Numbered from the stretch's first letter, positions 30,085 through 42,365 are shown. The stretch is 64,000 bases of DNA from Rosa chinensis (GCF_002994745.2 NC_037089.1:3946001-4010000); one strand, 5' to 3'. Made by a program: numbers and translations. The notes: generated by a model not told the origin, from the letters alone.

Positions 30085-32548
30085 TGACAAGACCCACCCC
30101 GAATTCCACCCTGGAGTCCGAAGTGGCCCTGCGGGACCCACCTTTGAAGGAGATTTACCAAAAATTTCGGCATAACCTCCCTTAAAAATGGTTAACCCAA
30201 AAACCTGCGGAAAACCAAAATTCACTTCTAATTATCCAACCACAACTCCTGGAGCCACCCTGCTCCCAAATTCAAACAATCATCCCAAAGCTAATATCAT
30301 CATACATAATCTCCAAAGGGTACAAGTTACTACAATCACCAAAGTTAGGTCATGGACCTCAAATATAATTCATACAAGTTTGGGTTACATATCCCTTAGT
30401 AATCAGAGCATTCTAGGAATATAAATAGACAAGGAGTGCAGTAGGTTAAACAGGTAACCTACGGAAGGTGATGGCGGAAGCAGGTGTGGTCACTATGGCT
30501 CACACTCGTACACCGAGCAACAATACTGCAATCTGGGCATTTGAAACCGAAGGGCCCAGGGAAAAGTATATAAAAACGTTAGCGTGAGTGGACAAAAATA
30601 AATAATTGAAAGAAAAAGGGTTTTATACTTTTCCACATTTATCTCAATAAAACTCCCGATGCATGCGATAATTAAAAAAAAAACCGACTAGCCCCGCTAG
30701 TCAAGAACAACAATAAAAGAACATGGGGAAAAATGGGTTCACCATACAGGAATGGAGCCCCTCAGGCTCAACCTACCCTCGACTGCCACTCACACATAGA
30801 TTGTGCGAGGAGGAGAACTAATAACCTCAACTTCCATTCACACATAGATTGTGTGAGGAGGAGAATATCACCTCGACTACCACCCATGTGAGGAGGAGAA
30901 AGCTACCTCACTGCCACTCACAAACACAAAGTAAGTGAGGAGGAGACCTATTCACATGACCCGCGTATGGTGAGGAAGAAGATCATCAAAAGCCAGTAAA
31001 TCTGTATAATTTCCCCACTTATCTCGAAAAATCGGAATCCAATGAATAAAGACGTGACCCCGCACGCCAAGCTCATCTCAGGTTCAAATATAAATAGGGT
31101 ATAAATAAGTATAGATTTCCGAATCCGCATAAATCAAAATCCTCAAATCGAGCATAATGAATCTAAATTCAAAAGTTCAAACCAATAAATCATTCAATAA
31201 TCCAAACCAAAATAAAATGCTCGATAATTAAATTGATAAATCGATAAACTCAAAACTTGCGGAATATAATTTGCATGCATCAATTAAAATCAAAGGTCCA
31301 CTCACTATATGCGGTCAATCCTGACGTCGCTCGTGATTCTCCTCGTATGGAGACTCCTCTCGTCCTGTACGAATAACAATCATAAATATATAATTCACAG
31401 GACGGAACTTTAACTTTACGATACTTAATTGGAAATTTAAAACATCCCCCTTCCTAACATTCGACTCCTCAACCCTCTACAATTTCCATCCTTAATACTC
31501 CATCCATATTCAATCATCGATAAATAAATTCTAGAGTGAATTCGAAAGAATTCCGGCGATCGAATTCACATAAATCGTTAATTAATCAATTAAACACAAT
31601 TCGTAATTCCTCCAATTTCCACCAAACTTCATACATTACAAACTACGATCGTTATAGAGTATAAGGGGTTAAAACGACAATTAAAACACCGCTTTACGCG
31701 CCTCCACGCGCTACCTACAGTGGCGGCGCGTGGGGACCACGCGCCGGCGGCGACCTCCTCCGATAACCACCAAACTCCGGCACTAGCATCTACACAACAA
31801 GCCCAAACAACTTCCAAACTACAACATCATCCAATTTTACCTCAAAGTGGCCGAATCAAGCCGGTGAAGGAAAGCCCCGAAGCTTCAAGAACCCTAGAAA
31901 TGAAAAATTGTCAATTCGACTTCTACAATACAAATTGGAATGAACCACCTTAGGGGAAATAATCTCCATCAAAAACCGAACCTTCGATGGGAATATGGTG
32001 GCCGGAATGGCCGGGAATCGGCAAAATCCCAAAACTGCAACCGGAGCACTTCTTGCTTCGATCCAGGCTTTCACGGCCAAAACTCCCCAATCCCAGGTCA
32101 CTAGTATCACGAGCGGGTTGAGGCGCCCCTGTGGTGACCGGTTGCACGCCGGATGGTGGCCGGAAAGTGAGGAATCGGAGGGAGGAAGAAAACCCGAAGG
32201 AGAAAGGGGGAGAGTCGGGGGAGAGGAGAGAGAAAGAGGGGTGGGTTTCCGGTTTTGGAAACCTACCCGGGTAACTTTCCATATATATTCAAAATTTACC
32301 ATGAACAGTAATTTTCGTAATTCACTCATAACTTTTGCATACGAACTCCGATTTTTACGTACCACATATGCACGCGCTCGGTTTAACGCCCTCTACAACT
32401 TTCATGAAGGAAATTTTCTCAAATTATTAACTCACAAAAAGTCAATTTTTAACCACCCCCTAAACGTTAAAATTATAACCGCAAACGGTAACCATAAAGA
32501 ATTTCATGCAACTCAGTAAAAAGGGTATCTCAGATATGGGGTGTAACA
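30085..32548 (-). mobile_element. Nested solo LTR (2464 bp), minus orientation
   Basis: Read on the minus strand it begins TGTTACACCCCATATC and ends GGGTCTTGTCA, and it is flanked by a perfect 5-bp duplication GCGCT (30080-30084 and 32549-32553). Removing the insert and one GCGCT rejoins gag in frame. Its length and the TGTTACACCCC start resemble LTRs of the Tekay/Del chromovirus lineage, an inference from memory. There is no PBS or internal domain, so it is a solo LTR left by LTR-LTR recombination. Short frames inside it are not genes. Confidence 0.88.
30773..30952. repeat. About four diverged 35-50 bp tandem repeats inside the solo LTR
   Basis: Repeats of the form CCACTCACACATAGATTGTG then GAGGAGGAGA; the paired CACTCACACA and TTGTGNGAG could form a small stem in each unit. 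Confidence 0.6.
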
Positions 32549-33588
32549 GCGCTTGTAGACCTGAACCCTTTTCCTGACATTGGGATCAATATGGTCGATG
32601 TGAACTGGGCCAAGCAGAACTAGAGGAAACCAACCTTGGATTTGAGTACAAAGGGGCGAGAAGGAAAATCTGCCGAGGATGAGACCCCTGCAAAGAAGAA
32701 AGCTAAACCAGTTGGTCATGCTTCACCCGTGGTCCTATGCTCGCGATGCAAGGAAGAGTGTGGCATCCAAGTGTCACATGAAGAGGTCGAGCAGACATTT
32801 CGTTTTGGCTCTCTCCCGCCCATCAGGTGGGCCTCGCCATCGCGAAACTATCAACCTTCTAGCCCAAGAGAAAAGAGAAAATGGAGTCACCACCATCCCC
32901 AAAGGACTCCAATTTGTTCAAGAAGCTGAAAGAGGCCGTGGTTGATCAGAAACAAGAGGAGAAGGCTACGAACAAGCACAAAGACATTCTGACCAAGCCC
33001 TATATCCCGCTTGCTCCAACCGCCACCATCAAGAAAGGAAAGTGGTAGAAGGCAGTAGAAATAAGCCTTTCCAAGAAGAGGAAACTACAGCGCAGGTTTG
33101 GGGAAGCCAAGCGCGCGCTAGAGGCTCTGGACCAGGGCCTGATCAAGCCTTCGCAATTGGTCAAATCACCTGAGCAGTATCAGAAGGAGATGGAGGCACT
33201 AGCTGCTAAGCCATTAATGGCTCCCCGCAGCCTTCAAAAACAAGCGAGCTCAGCAACAGGGGCATCTAAGCCCAGTGTTTTTTGCAGGATCACTGAGGAG
33301 AGAACACCTCCGCTAGCTCGAAAGGAGAGTTCGCCGACTCGGCGACCACATGTCAGGCGCAGGTTGTTTCGCCAAGAACTAGAAGCTAAATCTTCGGTTT
33401 TTGAGAGACTGGGGGGCAAGGACAAGACTACCGATACTTTATAGTGGAGACCAAAAAAGGTCCAGAGTGTAGTAGTCGCTCCCCTAGAGGTAAGCATAGC
33501 AAGGGAACCGAAGTCAGACTCCCCTAAGCAGGCTCCCGTGATACAGGAACACAAGTAGTGTGAGGTAAAAGGCCTCACAGAGGAGTCG
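32549..33588 (+). pseudogene. gag-protease linker region of the 10.6-kb element
   Basis: Starts with the second GCGCT copy and continues gag (LVDLNPFPDIGINMVDVNWA) before a TAG. The rest is a lysine-rich, stop-interrupted frame (KKKAKPVG, CSRCKEECG) with no independent gene. Confidence 0.65.
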
Positions 33589-34494
33589 TTGGTAGATCGG
33601 TTGGCTAAGAAATTCAACACTGACACCCTTGTCAACGAACCCAAGCTTAACTTGGAAGATGACATGGAGGAGACAGATATGACGGACACGTCTTGCAACA
33701 TGGTTTACCTGTTCCCCGTGAGGTATGCATTACCAGTCGCCGCTCAGGACTGCGTAGAAGCTGAGGAAAATAGTGCACAGCCCTTGCAGATCACATCGGC
33801 AGTCACGACACCTGTGGAAGAGGCTGTCTTTCTTGAAACGGAGGATGCTTACAGCAAAGAATTCTTCATGAGCTTCACCATGCCAACACCTGCTATGGTC
33901 CAACACATGAGACCTCTATATATCACAGCAGAAGTTGGCGGCATCAAAGTTAGCAAGATCATGGTTGATACTGGAGCTGTCATTAATGTCATCACTACCA
34001 GGACCATGCACTTGCTCAGAATCAAGAAAGAGAAAATCCAGTCTATGTCCCTCACGCTCAAGAACTTCGCGGGGACTGTGACAAAGACCGTGGGATTACT
34101 TTTCTTACGCATCAAGGTTGGCCCTGCAGAGGGAGTTTATGCTTTCTTTGTGACAGATTGTTATGCGGCCTACAATGCTATTTTGGGCAGAGACTGGATC
34201 CACCGGAGTTACTGTGTTCTGTCAACTCTCCATCAGGAACTAATTATGTGGAACAGGGAGACATATAAAGCTGAGGTGATTAAAGAGGATCCTCATCCAT
34301 TCCCAGTTTCCGCTAATTATGTAGATGCCAGGTACTATTTGGAGCCTATCACTCCATTGCAGGTCAGTGGCATCGATGACAAAGGCTGCTCCACAGGGGT
34401 GACGGCCTCTGAATTGGCACGGTGGGGGCTTACGCTCGCAAAAGAAGGCTTGGAAAGGCCTGGCCACACTGTGCCCAAACCCTTAAACGATTAA
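33589..34494 (+). pseudogene. Aspartic protease region of the 10.6-kb element
   Basis: A 301-codon open stretch. The retropepsin site DTGA is at codons 127-130 (about 33967), and the C-terminal part has YNAILGRDWIHRS, the flap-to-end motif typical of plant Ty3 proteases. The frame ends at 34494 and pol resumes in another frame (overlap from 34422), so a frameshift separates protease from reverse transcriptase. Confidence 0.8.
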
Positions 34495-36180
34495 TGGATT
34501 ATGACCTCCCAGAGGAAGAGATAGAGGCCTTCCACTCGTTGTACGAAAGACTATCATCGTACTTAGTGGAAAAAGAGGCCTATGATCAAGTCGCGACCTT
34601 AGAGGCCGTCAATGAAGAACTCTCTGATGAGGAACAAGAAGATAAGGTAGATATTCAGCTCGCTCTGGCAGCGCTGGACGATACACCTCCTAAGGTCAGA
34701 GACCCTACCGAGAAGGTCAATCTTGGAACAGCAGATGAGCCTATGGAAGTGGCTATCAGCACTTGCTTAGAACCTAGCGAGAAACAGAGGCTCATTGACT
34801 TATTACTAGAATTCAAAGACTGTTTCGCGGAGAAGTATGAAGACATGCCGGCCTATCACCGGACTTGGTTTGCCATCAACTGCCAACACTCCCTGACAAG
34901 AGGCCTGTGAAACAAGAGCCACGAAGAATGAATTCAGAAACCCAAGTCCTCGTCAAGGAGGAAGTCGAAAAAATGCATAAATCAGGCATTATCAAGGTAG
35001 CCAAATACAATCAGTGGCTATCTAATATAGTGCCTGTTCGCAAGAAGAATGGCAAAATGAGGGTCTGCGTAGACTACAGAGACCTTAATATCGCTACACC
35101 TAAAGATGTCTACCCCATGCCGGTCGCGGATATGTTAGTAGATGTCGTAGCAGGACATGAATTGTTATCCTTCATGGACGGCACCGCAGGGTATCACCAG
35201 ATTCCTGTTGCAAAAGAAGACAGACATAAAACCGCATTCCGGTGTCCTGGGTTCGCGGGCGTTTTTGAATATGTGGTTATGCCTTTTGGACTGAAGAATG
35301 CTGGAGCAACGTATCAGAGAGCCATGAACCTGATCTTCCATGACATCATGGGGAAGATTTTAGAGGTTTACATTGATGACGTAGTTGTGAAGTCTCAGAA
35401 GGGAGGAGACCACATCACAGATCTCAGAAAGTTATTCGAGCGCCTGCGGGAACACATGCTCAAGATGAATCCCGCTAAATGCGTTTTTGGAGTTCAAGCA
35501 GGAGATTTTCTGGGATTCATTGTCCATCAGAGAGGAATTGAGGTCCCTGAAGACAAGGCAAGCGCAGTCATCAATGCATCCCCTCCGCAAACGAAAAAGG
35601 AATTGCAGCATTTACTGGGTAAGATCAACTTTCTGAGACGTTTCATCTCTAACTCTGCAGGTAAAATCCAGCCCTTCTCTCCATTGCTGAAGCTGCAGGG
35701 TCAGAACGAGTTTGTATGGGAGCCTAAACATCAAGAGGCTTTCGACAGAATCAAGGCCTACCTAGCGAGCCCGCCAGTGCTTGTTCCCTCGAGAGCTGGA
35801 TTTCCATTAAAACTATATTTCAGCAGCTGAGGCTTCCATTGGCAGCCTACTTACCCAGGATGATGAGGAAGGCGTCGAGCACGCCATTTTCTACCGCAGT
35901 AGGACACTTACAGATTGCGAAACAAGGTATACTCCTATGGAAAATATGTGTCTTACATTGTACACATTGTACTTCTCAGCATACAAGTTGCGACACTACA
36001 TGTTAGCCTTTACTACTTGCATCATCGCTCAAACCGACCTGGTTAAGTACATGCTGTCGTGACCTATTCTGAGAGGCCGCATTGGTAAGTGGGTACTAGC
36101 CATGTCCGAATTCTCACTACAATACGTTCCCTAGAAAGCAGTAAAGGGACAAGACATCGCAGACTTTCTGGCACATCACC
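34495..36180 (+). pseudogene. Reverse transcriptase and RNase H of the 10.6-kb element, frameshifted
   Basis: Reverse transcriptase motifs in order: WLSNIVPVRKKNGK, MRVCVDYRDLN, LLSFMDGTAGYHQI, FEYVVMPFGLKNAGATYQRA and YIDD at 35369-35380. A one-base insertion near 35820 breaks the frame; the RNase H domain then continues (SRTLTDCETRYTPME, LRHYMLAF, GQDIADFLA) with in-frame stops near 36060 and 36134. Homology stops near 36180, where integrase and the second RNase H should follow. The element cannot move on its own. Confidence 0.85.
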
Positions 36181-36181
36181 C

Positions 36182-36447
36182 CAACTGTTGAAATCCCCAG
36201 GAGTCCTTCGGAGGACTGGGATGGGCCGACGAACGAGCAGGCCATAGAAGGCGATGGCATCGGCCGGAATAGAGTCTCGCGGCGCTGGGCCCAGTCCGAC
36301 ATGGTGGTTTGGGAACTGGATGAGTAGGGGTCTCTGGATAGTGGTGCGGAGACGAATGCGGGCACCAATGCTGGTTCCCCAAGAGTGGGCAACCTGTTCA
36401 CTCAGTTCTTCTTCTTGATCGATGACTATCTTCTTTGGGGGAGCCAT
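36182..36447 (-). pseudogene. Antisense ORF remnant of the 10.6-kb element
   Basis: Minus-strand start MAPPKKIVIDQEEELSEQV, open for about 88 codons before it runs into antisense of the RNase H remnant. It lies between pol and the 3' LTR in reverse orientation, the same position as the spliced antisense gene of the Tat element at 9047-21035. It is cut off by the same internal deletion that removed integrase. Sequence similarity to the other antisense protein was not evident by eye. Confidence 0.5.
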
Positions 36448-36712
36448 TTATGGGTTTCTGTGAGGAAGATGTTGGCAGTAAGAGGGTTTCTGGGTTTAGG
36501 AGACTAAAAGAGTTTCTGATGTGACAGGTCTGAAATGGCTGCAGGTTTAAATAAGAAATTTTGTGAGGGAAACGACACGACATAAAGGTGTTTTCGCAAG
36601 CGAAATGACGCAACCCTCATTAATAATATCGTATCAAGCAATCGACGTGTCGTTTTAGTCCCCTTCAATCAGTTACATCTTCGCGGGCCTGATTTCGGGG
36701 CCTGGGGGGCAA

Positions 36713-37536
36713 TGTTTGAGCCCAAAAGTAATTTTGGCAAGATCCTTTAGTGGATTTAGCACAGCGGGCCGATACCTGCAGCCCAAAAATAAGCTTACTT
36801 GTGTTTGGGTTACAGCTTCGCCCATTCTGTGATCCATAAGGAAAACGAAACCTTATTGGAGTCAAGTAGTAGAGATTGAATAGGAAACTTCAATCAATAA
36901 TCCTTCTATAGCAAGGAACAGTCGAAACCCTTGTTATAAATACCAGGTTTCAAGGACAAAGAAAGGACCTCTCTCAAATCAATCAATCCCAGCGATTACA
37001 AAGCCTCCCCGGAGCAAACCTTCAACCTTGTTGAAACCCGGTTACCGCGCGCCAGTCCTAGTCTCTCCAAGAGCCGATTGTCAGCATCACCAGATCATCC
37101 CGGCGACCGTACTTCCAGTTCTAGTCTCTCCAAGAGCCGACTGCCAGTACCACTGCCACCGAGACTCTCTTAACCAGCGAAGCAAGGGTAACGCCCTCGC
37201 AACCCAGCGAAGCTAAAGTCACGCTTTAGCAAAACCCGTGCTTTCTCCAAACTTCCCAGTGATTGCTCTGCTCAGCCTACAACGTTGAGTATCGATTCAG
37301 TGACGCGAAGAGATCACATCCAAAGTCCTTATCCGAAAGGCAAGAAGTCCTTTCTCGGAAGGCTAGAGAAGAAGCTTGTGGCGAGGTTGGTGCTCTCCTC
37401 GTCCACAACGCTTGAAGAAGAAGTTAGGTCAAGGGACTCCCCCGACGACTGCACCCCACGGTGCTGGCACGCCCGCACACACGCACACACGCTCAAAAGA
37501 GACAGTTTGCACGCCAACTGATTTTGAAGCCAAACA
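36713..37536 (+). repeat. 3' LTR of the 10.6-kb element
   Basis: Preceded by the polypurine tract GGCCTGGGGGGCAA; 824 bp; ends GCCAAACA before the AAAAC flank. Confidence 0.95.
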
Positions 37537-38151
37537 AAAACACTGGACCACCTTCAGAGAAACTGAAGTGCACCTACAATTAAAGAGGATCAGATATTAT
37601 ACAGAGAATCAAGTATTGTTGACTGCAAAAGATATAAACAATTTGGACCAAGTAATCTAGTATAGTATAGACTATAGATAATTGTTATTATCGTAGAGAG
37701 CTCCACTCACTTGATGCCTTTCTTCTTGGAAAGAAATCATTCCCAAGAAGTTGAAATGTATGGTCTCTCATCTCATCATTTGTCACAAGTAAGCACTTGA
37801 ATTTAATTGCAGCATACAACCAGTACCTGAAAACGATGGCACTTTAAATAAGTATGCATTATCCAAATAATAATCTGAGATTAGGTATTAAATCGAAAAA
37901 CTTAATGTAATAGTAAAAGTTATATACAAACTATGTACATATCACTTGTTTAATATTGCTCTTACTGACCAATCATCATTTGACCCAGTGGGCGTTGCAT
38001 AGAGAGCATCAGCATTTTGCCACTTCTCAATCAACGCCTTATTCACCCGTTCATCCGTTCTGCCTCCAGTGATACGCCTATTATGAAGAACAATGAGTGG
38101 CCATCTCTTTGAAGGAAGCTTCTGGCGTATGCCATTAACGACAGCATTGAC
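37537..38151 (-). pseudogene. PRORP-like pseudogene, catalytic-domain part (right of the LTR element)
   Basis: Minus strand, three pieces. Exon 38151-37970 reads VNAVVNGIRQKLPSKRWPL, IVLHNRRITGG, NADALYATPTGSNDDW. Exon 37826-37711 reads YWLYAAIKFKCLLVTNDEMR, DHTFQLLGNDFFP, then loses five bases relative to the family's FFPRWKERHQ, shifting frame. Piece 37573-37537 reads VHFSFSEGGPVF and is interrupted by the LTR element; it continues at 26890. SNDDWYWLYAA and TNDEMRDH are the metal-binding NYN nuclease motifs of PRORP2/3. A decayed stretch near 38230-38270 may be the end of the preceding exon (KKFIPAK, with a GC donor and a stop). The PPR half is absent. Confidence 0.88.
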
Positions 38152-39052
38152 CTAAATAATTCACTATGCTAATGTAGACCAATCATTAATAAGAACACAT
38201 TGTTAATTTCTGTGGTATGTGCTTAAGCATCAAGCTACTTGCCTTGGCTGGGATGAATTTCTTCTAGTGAATGAGCGGTTATGTGCATATTAATATTTTT
38301 TGTAGTATTTAAGGTTTAGAGTTGATCTAGTAGATCGATATCCAAACAACGACGAAAATAGCTGAAATTTTGACCACAATAATTTCTTCTCGTCAAGATG
38401 ACATCCAACGGTTGATTTTGATAAATTCTTTTTCCTCCATCTTGTTGGTTATGAAAGGTATACTTCTTCATATAACTAATAAATAAGTTACACCAAATTA
38501 GTAGGCATATAAGGATTTTTTGCAATCCAACAAATCGAAATTAGAAATCGATAAATGTGACCGTTGAATGAGACTAAGGCAATATTCTACGCTCATAATA
38601 AAAATAATATCGGCTTTCGACTTCGTTTCAAATCCATTCCACTCAGTCAGCCACACAATGATTTTAATATAACTAACAATAAACCACAATTTCCAATTCT
38701 ATCTCAAATACTATGAGGATGCTTTTTATGACCATTTCTTATAAGCACTAGCTTCGGCTTTGTGATACATGTACAAAATCTAGAAATTTTTTACTTCAAC
38801 CTCTTAGAGAAATTAATTTCACACATTTTTTCAATTCTTTTTCTTTTTATTATGTCACTAGTGTAGTCTATTTAGAAAAATAACGGATAACTTTGAGATC
38901 ACAAATACTATTAATTAAATAAATTATCAAAAAACAATTCATTAAAATTAAAAATACATACACTAATAACTAAAATGACCCTTAAAAAAAAGATAATAAT
39001 AACTAAAATAACAAAAAAAAAAAAAAGCCAGTCCAAAGAAAATGCCCAGGCC
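38152..39052. other. No intact gene recognised
   Basis: AT-rich sequence with runs of A; apart from the possible degenerate PRORP exon end near 38230-38270 nothing is supported. CCCAGGCC at 39045-39052 is the left target duplication of the next element. Confidence 0.5.
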
Positions 39053-39680
39053 TAGGGCTGCCACTTGGTTTGGTAATTACCAAACCGACTGAATACCAAC
39101 CGATATTTTAAGTTTGGTAAACCGATTTTTTGGTAACCGAGACCGATAAAACCGAAATCAAAAATTACCGAAAAAGTTAGTTTGGGTTTGGTAAATGCTG
39201 AATCTACCGATTATCTAAATTTTAGCTTTATATACTATGATTTTCAATAAACATACATGTATATTAAGAAATAAACATAAAATTTTTCATAATAGTATGA
39301 ACATTACTACATATATATACTACATTAATAGTACATGTATTTTAAGTAACCTAGTCAAAGATGGTTAAATAACCTAGTTTTATTGAAAATGACTCAAACT
39401 TGATGTCATATATACAAAAGAAAGCTATAATTAGGAGATGAGTATAAAGTTTACGACTATAAAATTGAAGAACCTAGTTTTGTTCGTTCTAGTTTTAATT
39501 ACAAAGAATTAGTTGTTTTAAAGTTGGTAATACCGAAAACCGAAATACCGAATTTTGTAGTTATGATTAAAAACCGAAAATTTTGGTTGGTAATTGGTAA
39601 CTCAATTTTGAAACTGAAAGTTTTGGTTTTGAAGTTGGTAATACCTATAACCGATTCGAACCGACCGAGTGATAGCCCTA
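39053..39680 (+). mobile_element. hAT-type miniature element A (628 bp)
   Basis: Terminal inverted repeats TAGGGCTG/TAGCCCTA and a perfect 8-bp target duplication CCCAGGCC (39045-39052, 39681-39688), the hAT signature. The interior is dominated by degenerate repeats of TTGGTAATACC/AAACCGA. No transposase. Element B at 40570-41196 is the same family in inverted orientation. Confidence 0.9.
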
Positions 39681-40569
39681 CCCAGGCCCATGCGTTTTTT
39701 TTTTTTTTGCTCTTCAGAAGATAAAAAAAAATTCTGAGAATTGCTGCCAAGTTCATACGCTGTACGTTCCACCGAGTTCGCAGTACAAGTTCACACAAGA
39801 TCAGTTTTCTCATCTAATCATTGTTCCTTATGGAAATAACAAAACTCAATTAGACCAAAATCCTGGCTGCTGCAGAATTCACAAACCTTAAATCTCAAGT
39901 TAAAATGTTGCCGTGAATGCGAATTGCCATTTTTGCTGCTTCCGATCAAGGATTCGATTGCAATGAGATAAATTGGAAGCATGCAATTGCAACGAAACTC
40001 GAGTCAGACTAGATCTCAATCCCTTTGACATAGACCGTCCACTAATTAAGCTTCAGATTAGACCAGACTCGGTCGGCGTAACTCGCCCAGGCCATGGCAG
40101 GTCCGTCAGACTGAAAAAGACCTCGAGTCAGTCGACGACCCAGACTCGTCGCAGTCGACTCATACCCGGAATCCCGAAACTTGCCAATCTATTTCGCCGG
40201 AGTAAACTTCGATTGTGCTTTTGGGGGATTGGGAAACTGGTTATTGCTTTGGAAATTCCATGCTCAGTAATTCGAATCTTGTTCAAATTGGGTTTGGTGC
40301 TGCTTTTGCACTTTGCTAGGATTGAATTGATCAATGAACTTTGAAATTTTACCCACCCCTTCTTTCTACCTCTTGATGGAACCGAACACCGTCTATGCCT
40401 TTTCCATATACATTTCCCCTTAATTAATTGACATGTGCAGCTCACGTGTGTGGCCCCAGACAAGACGAGCATGGGAAGCTCGGAGCATGGAAGACGTTCT
40501 CACCGGATGTATCTATGTTTATCAGAATACGTGGTACAAGATTCGAAATTCGGGTACCATGCTCTGTAC
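39681..40569. other. Spacer between the two inverted hAT elements
   Basis: A 123-codon plus-strand frame at 39973-40344 contains Arg/Ser-rich and then hydrophobic residues, but I see no homologue and no splice support, so I do not call it a gene. Confidence 0.4.
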
Positions 40570-41196
40570 TAGGGCTGTCACTCAGTCGGTTCGAATCGGT
40601 TATAGGTATTACCAACTTCAAGACCAAAACTTTCGGTTTCAAAATTGAGCTACCAATTACCAACCAAAATTTTCGGATTTTAGTCATATCTACCAAATTC
40701 GGTATTTCGGTTTTCGGTATTACTAACTTTAGAACAACTAATTCTTTGTAATATAAATTAGAAAGAACAAAATTAGGTTTTTCAATTTTACAACCGTAAA
40801 CTTCGTATTCATCTACTAATCATAGCTTTCTTTTGTATATATGACATCAAATTTTAGCCATTTTCAATAAAATTAGGTTATTTAACAATCTTGGACTAGG
40901 TTACTCAAAATACATGTACTATTAATTATGTAGTATATTGAGTAATGTTCATACTATTATGAAAACTTTTATGTTTATTTCTTAATATACATGTATGTGT
41001 ATTGAAAACCATAGTATATAAAGCTAATATTTAGATAATCGGTAGATTAGGTATTTACCAAAACCAAACCAATTTTTTCTATAATTTTTTATTTCGGTTT
41101 TATCGGTCTTGGTTACCAAAAAGTCGGTTTACCAAACCTAAAATATTGGTTGGTATTCGGTCAGTTTGGTAATTACCAAACCAATTGACAGCCCTA
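40570..41196 (-). mobile_element. hAT-type miniature element B (627 bp), inverted relative to A
   Basis: TAGGGCTGTCA...TGACAGCCCTA ends; flanking 8-mers CTCTGTAC (40562-40569) and CTCTATAC (41197-41204) match at seven of eight. The reverse complement aligns with element A through most of its length. Confidence 0.87.
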
Positions 41197-41503
41197 CTCT
41201 ATACCATGACAAAACTGATAGTCTATAATTATGTCATGTTTTATTCTTCTCAAATGGAGGTATATACATAGATACATCATACATACAGTTCAACTAATTA
41301 TAATAGGAAATAAAATCCTAATCAACTACTGAATATTGAGCTCTTATTAGTTATGCAATATGGAATATTAAAACTCTCAATCAATAAAGGAATATTGACA
41401 GCTCTTGTCACACACGTCAGTCGTGTGACGCCCCAACCAAATTTTTACACGTGTCTATTCTTTCACATAATTAAAATTCCTTAACACCGCTAAGTATTAT
41501 GAG

Positions 41504-41927
41504 AGCATCTTTAGCAGACTCTCTATTTTGGCTCCTTAGCTATTTTGGAGAACATGTTTAGCTTTTTATCTATTTTAGCAACTGCACCAGACTCCTAAGT
41601 GGCTCTCTATTATAACTTTTAGCTATCTCACTCTTAAATATGGAGAGCGGGATGAGCCTCTCTATAATTTAAAACATTCCTTTTAAGTTATTTTATGTAA
41701 TTTATAAATACATTTAAACTATTTAATCTTCATTTAAAAAATAATATAAATTCAAAACTAGCCAAAAGTAGAGAGTATTGATGCAGACGTAATTCTAAAG
41801 TGGCTAGCTAAAATAATTTTTTAGCTACTTTAGCTAAAATGATTTTTTAGCTACTTTAGCTAAAATGATTTTTTAGCTACTTTAGCTAAAACTTGACTCA
41901 AAAATAGCTAGCATTGCTAAAGATGCT
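41504..41927. mobile_element. MITE with GAGCATCTTTAGCA ends
   Basis: Inverted ends GAGCATCTTTAGCA and TGCTAAAGATGCTC, flanked by TGA on both sides. Near the right end a unit around ATTTTTTAGCTACTTTAGCT is repeated three times in tandem (about 41813-41890). GAGCATCT ends are common in plant PIF/Harbinger-like and hAT-like MITEs; superfamily not assigned. Confidence 0.7.
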
Positions 41928-42213
41928 CTGAGGAACAAACCCATATTCAAACACCATGTTATTCTATTTCAATCTTTTTCTTCTTCTTTTTCACCTTAAT
42001 TTTATATATACAAAATAATTTATAATGCATATTCTAAAGGGTCCTTGACCAAAAGCCCCAAAATGAGCCAAAGTTATCCCACTTACCCCAGCAAGAGATT
42101 TTTATTCCCACTTACCCTATTTGAAGTCAAATGACATTTTTACCCTCAGCCTAATTGGAAAAAGACATCGATGCCATGCTCCTCTATCTCTCCTCTCTCT
42201 CCGGCACGAGCAA

Positions 42214-42365
<152 letters not shown>

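Larger units (their letters stand above)
26891..37536 (+). mobile_element. Decayed Tat-like Ty3 LTR retrotransposon (10.6 kb) inserted in a PRORP exon
   Basis: LTRs at 26891-27708 and 36713-37536 (818 and 824 bp, TGTTTGAGCCC...GCCAAACA) enclose gag, protease, reverse transcriptase and RNase H in plus orientation, with several stops and frameshifts. The flanks are GAAAC (26886-26890) and AAAAC (37537-37541), a target duplication with one change. Both sides are PRORP exon sequence, so the insertion site is exonic. Integrase and the second RNase H are missing through an internal deletion ending near 36180. A 2,464-bp solo LTR is nested in gag (30085-32548). Confidence 0.93.

Noticed and set aside
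31629..32519. Several 60-174 codon frames on both strands inside the 2.46-kb insert
   Set aside because: They lie wholly in a solo LTR and have no homology or splice context.
39973..40344. 123-codon plus-strand frame between the two hAT elements
   Set aside because: No recognisable domain, no splice sites and composition not clearly coding.
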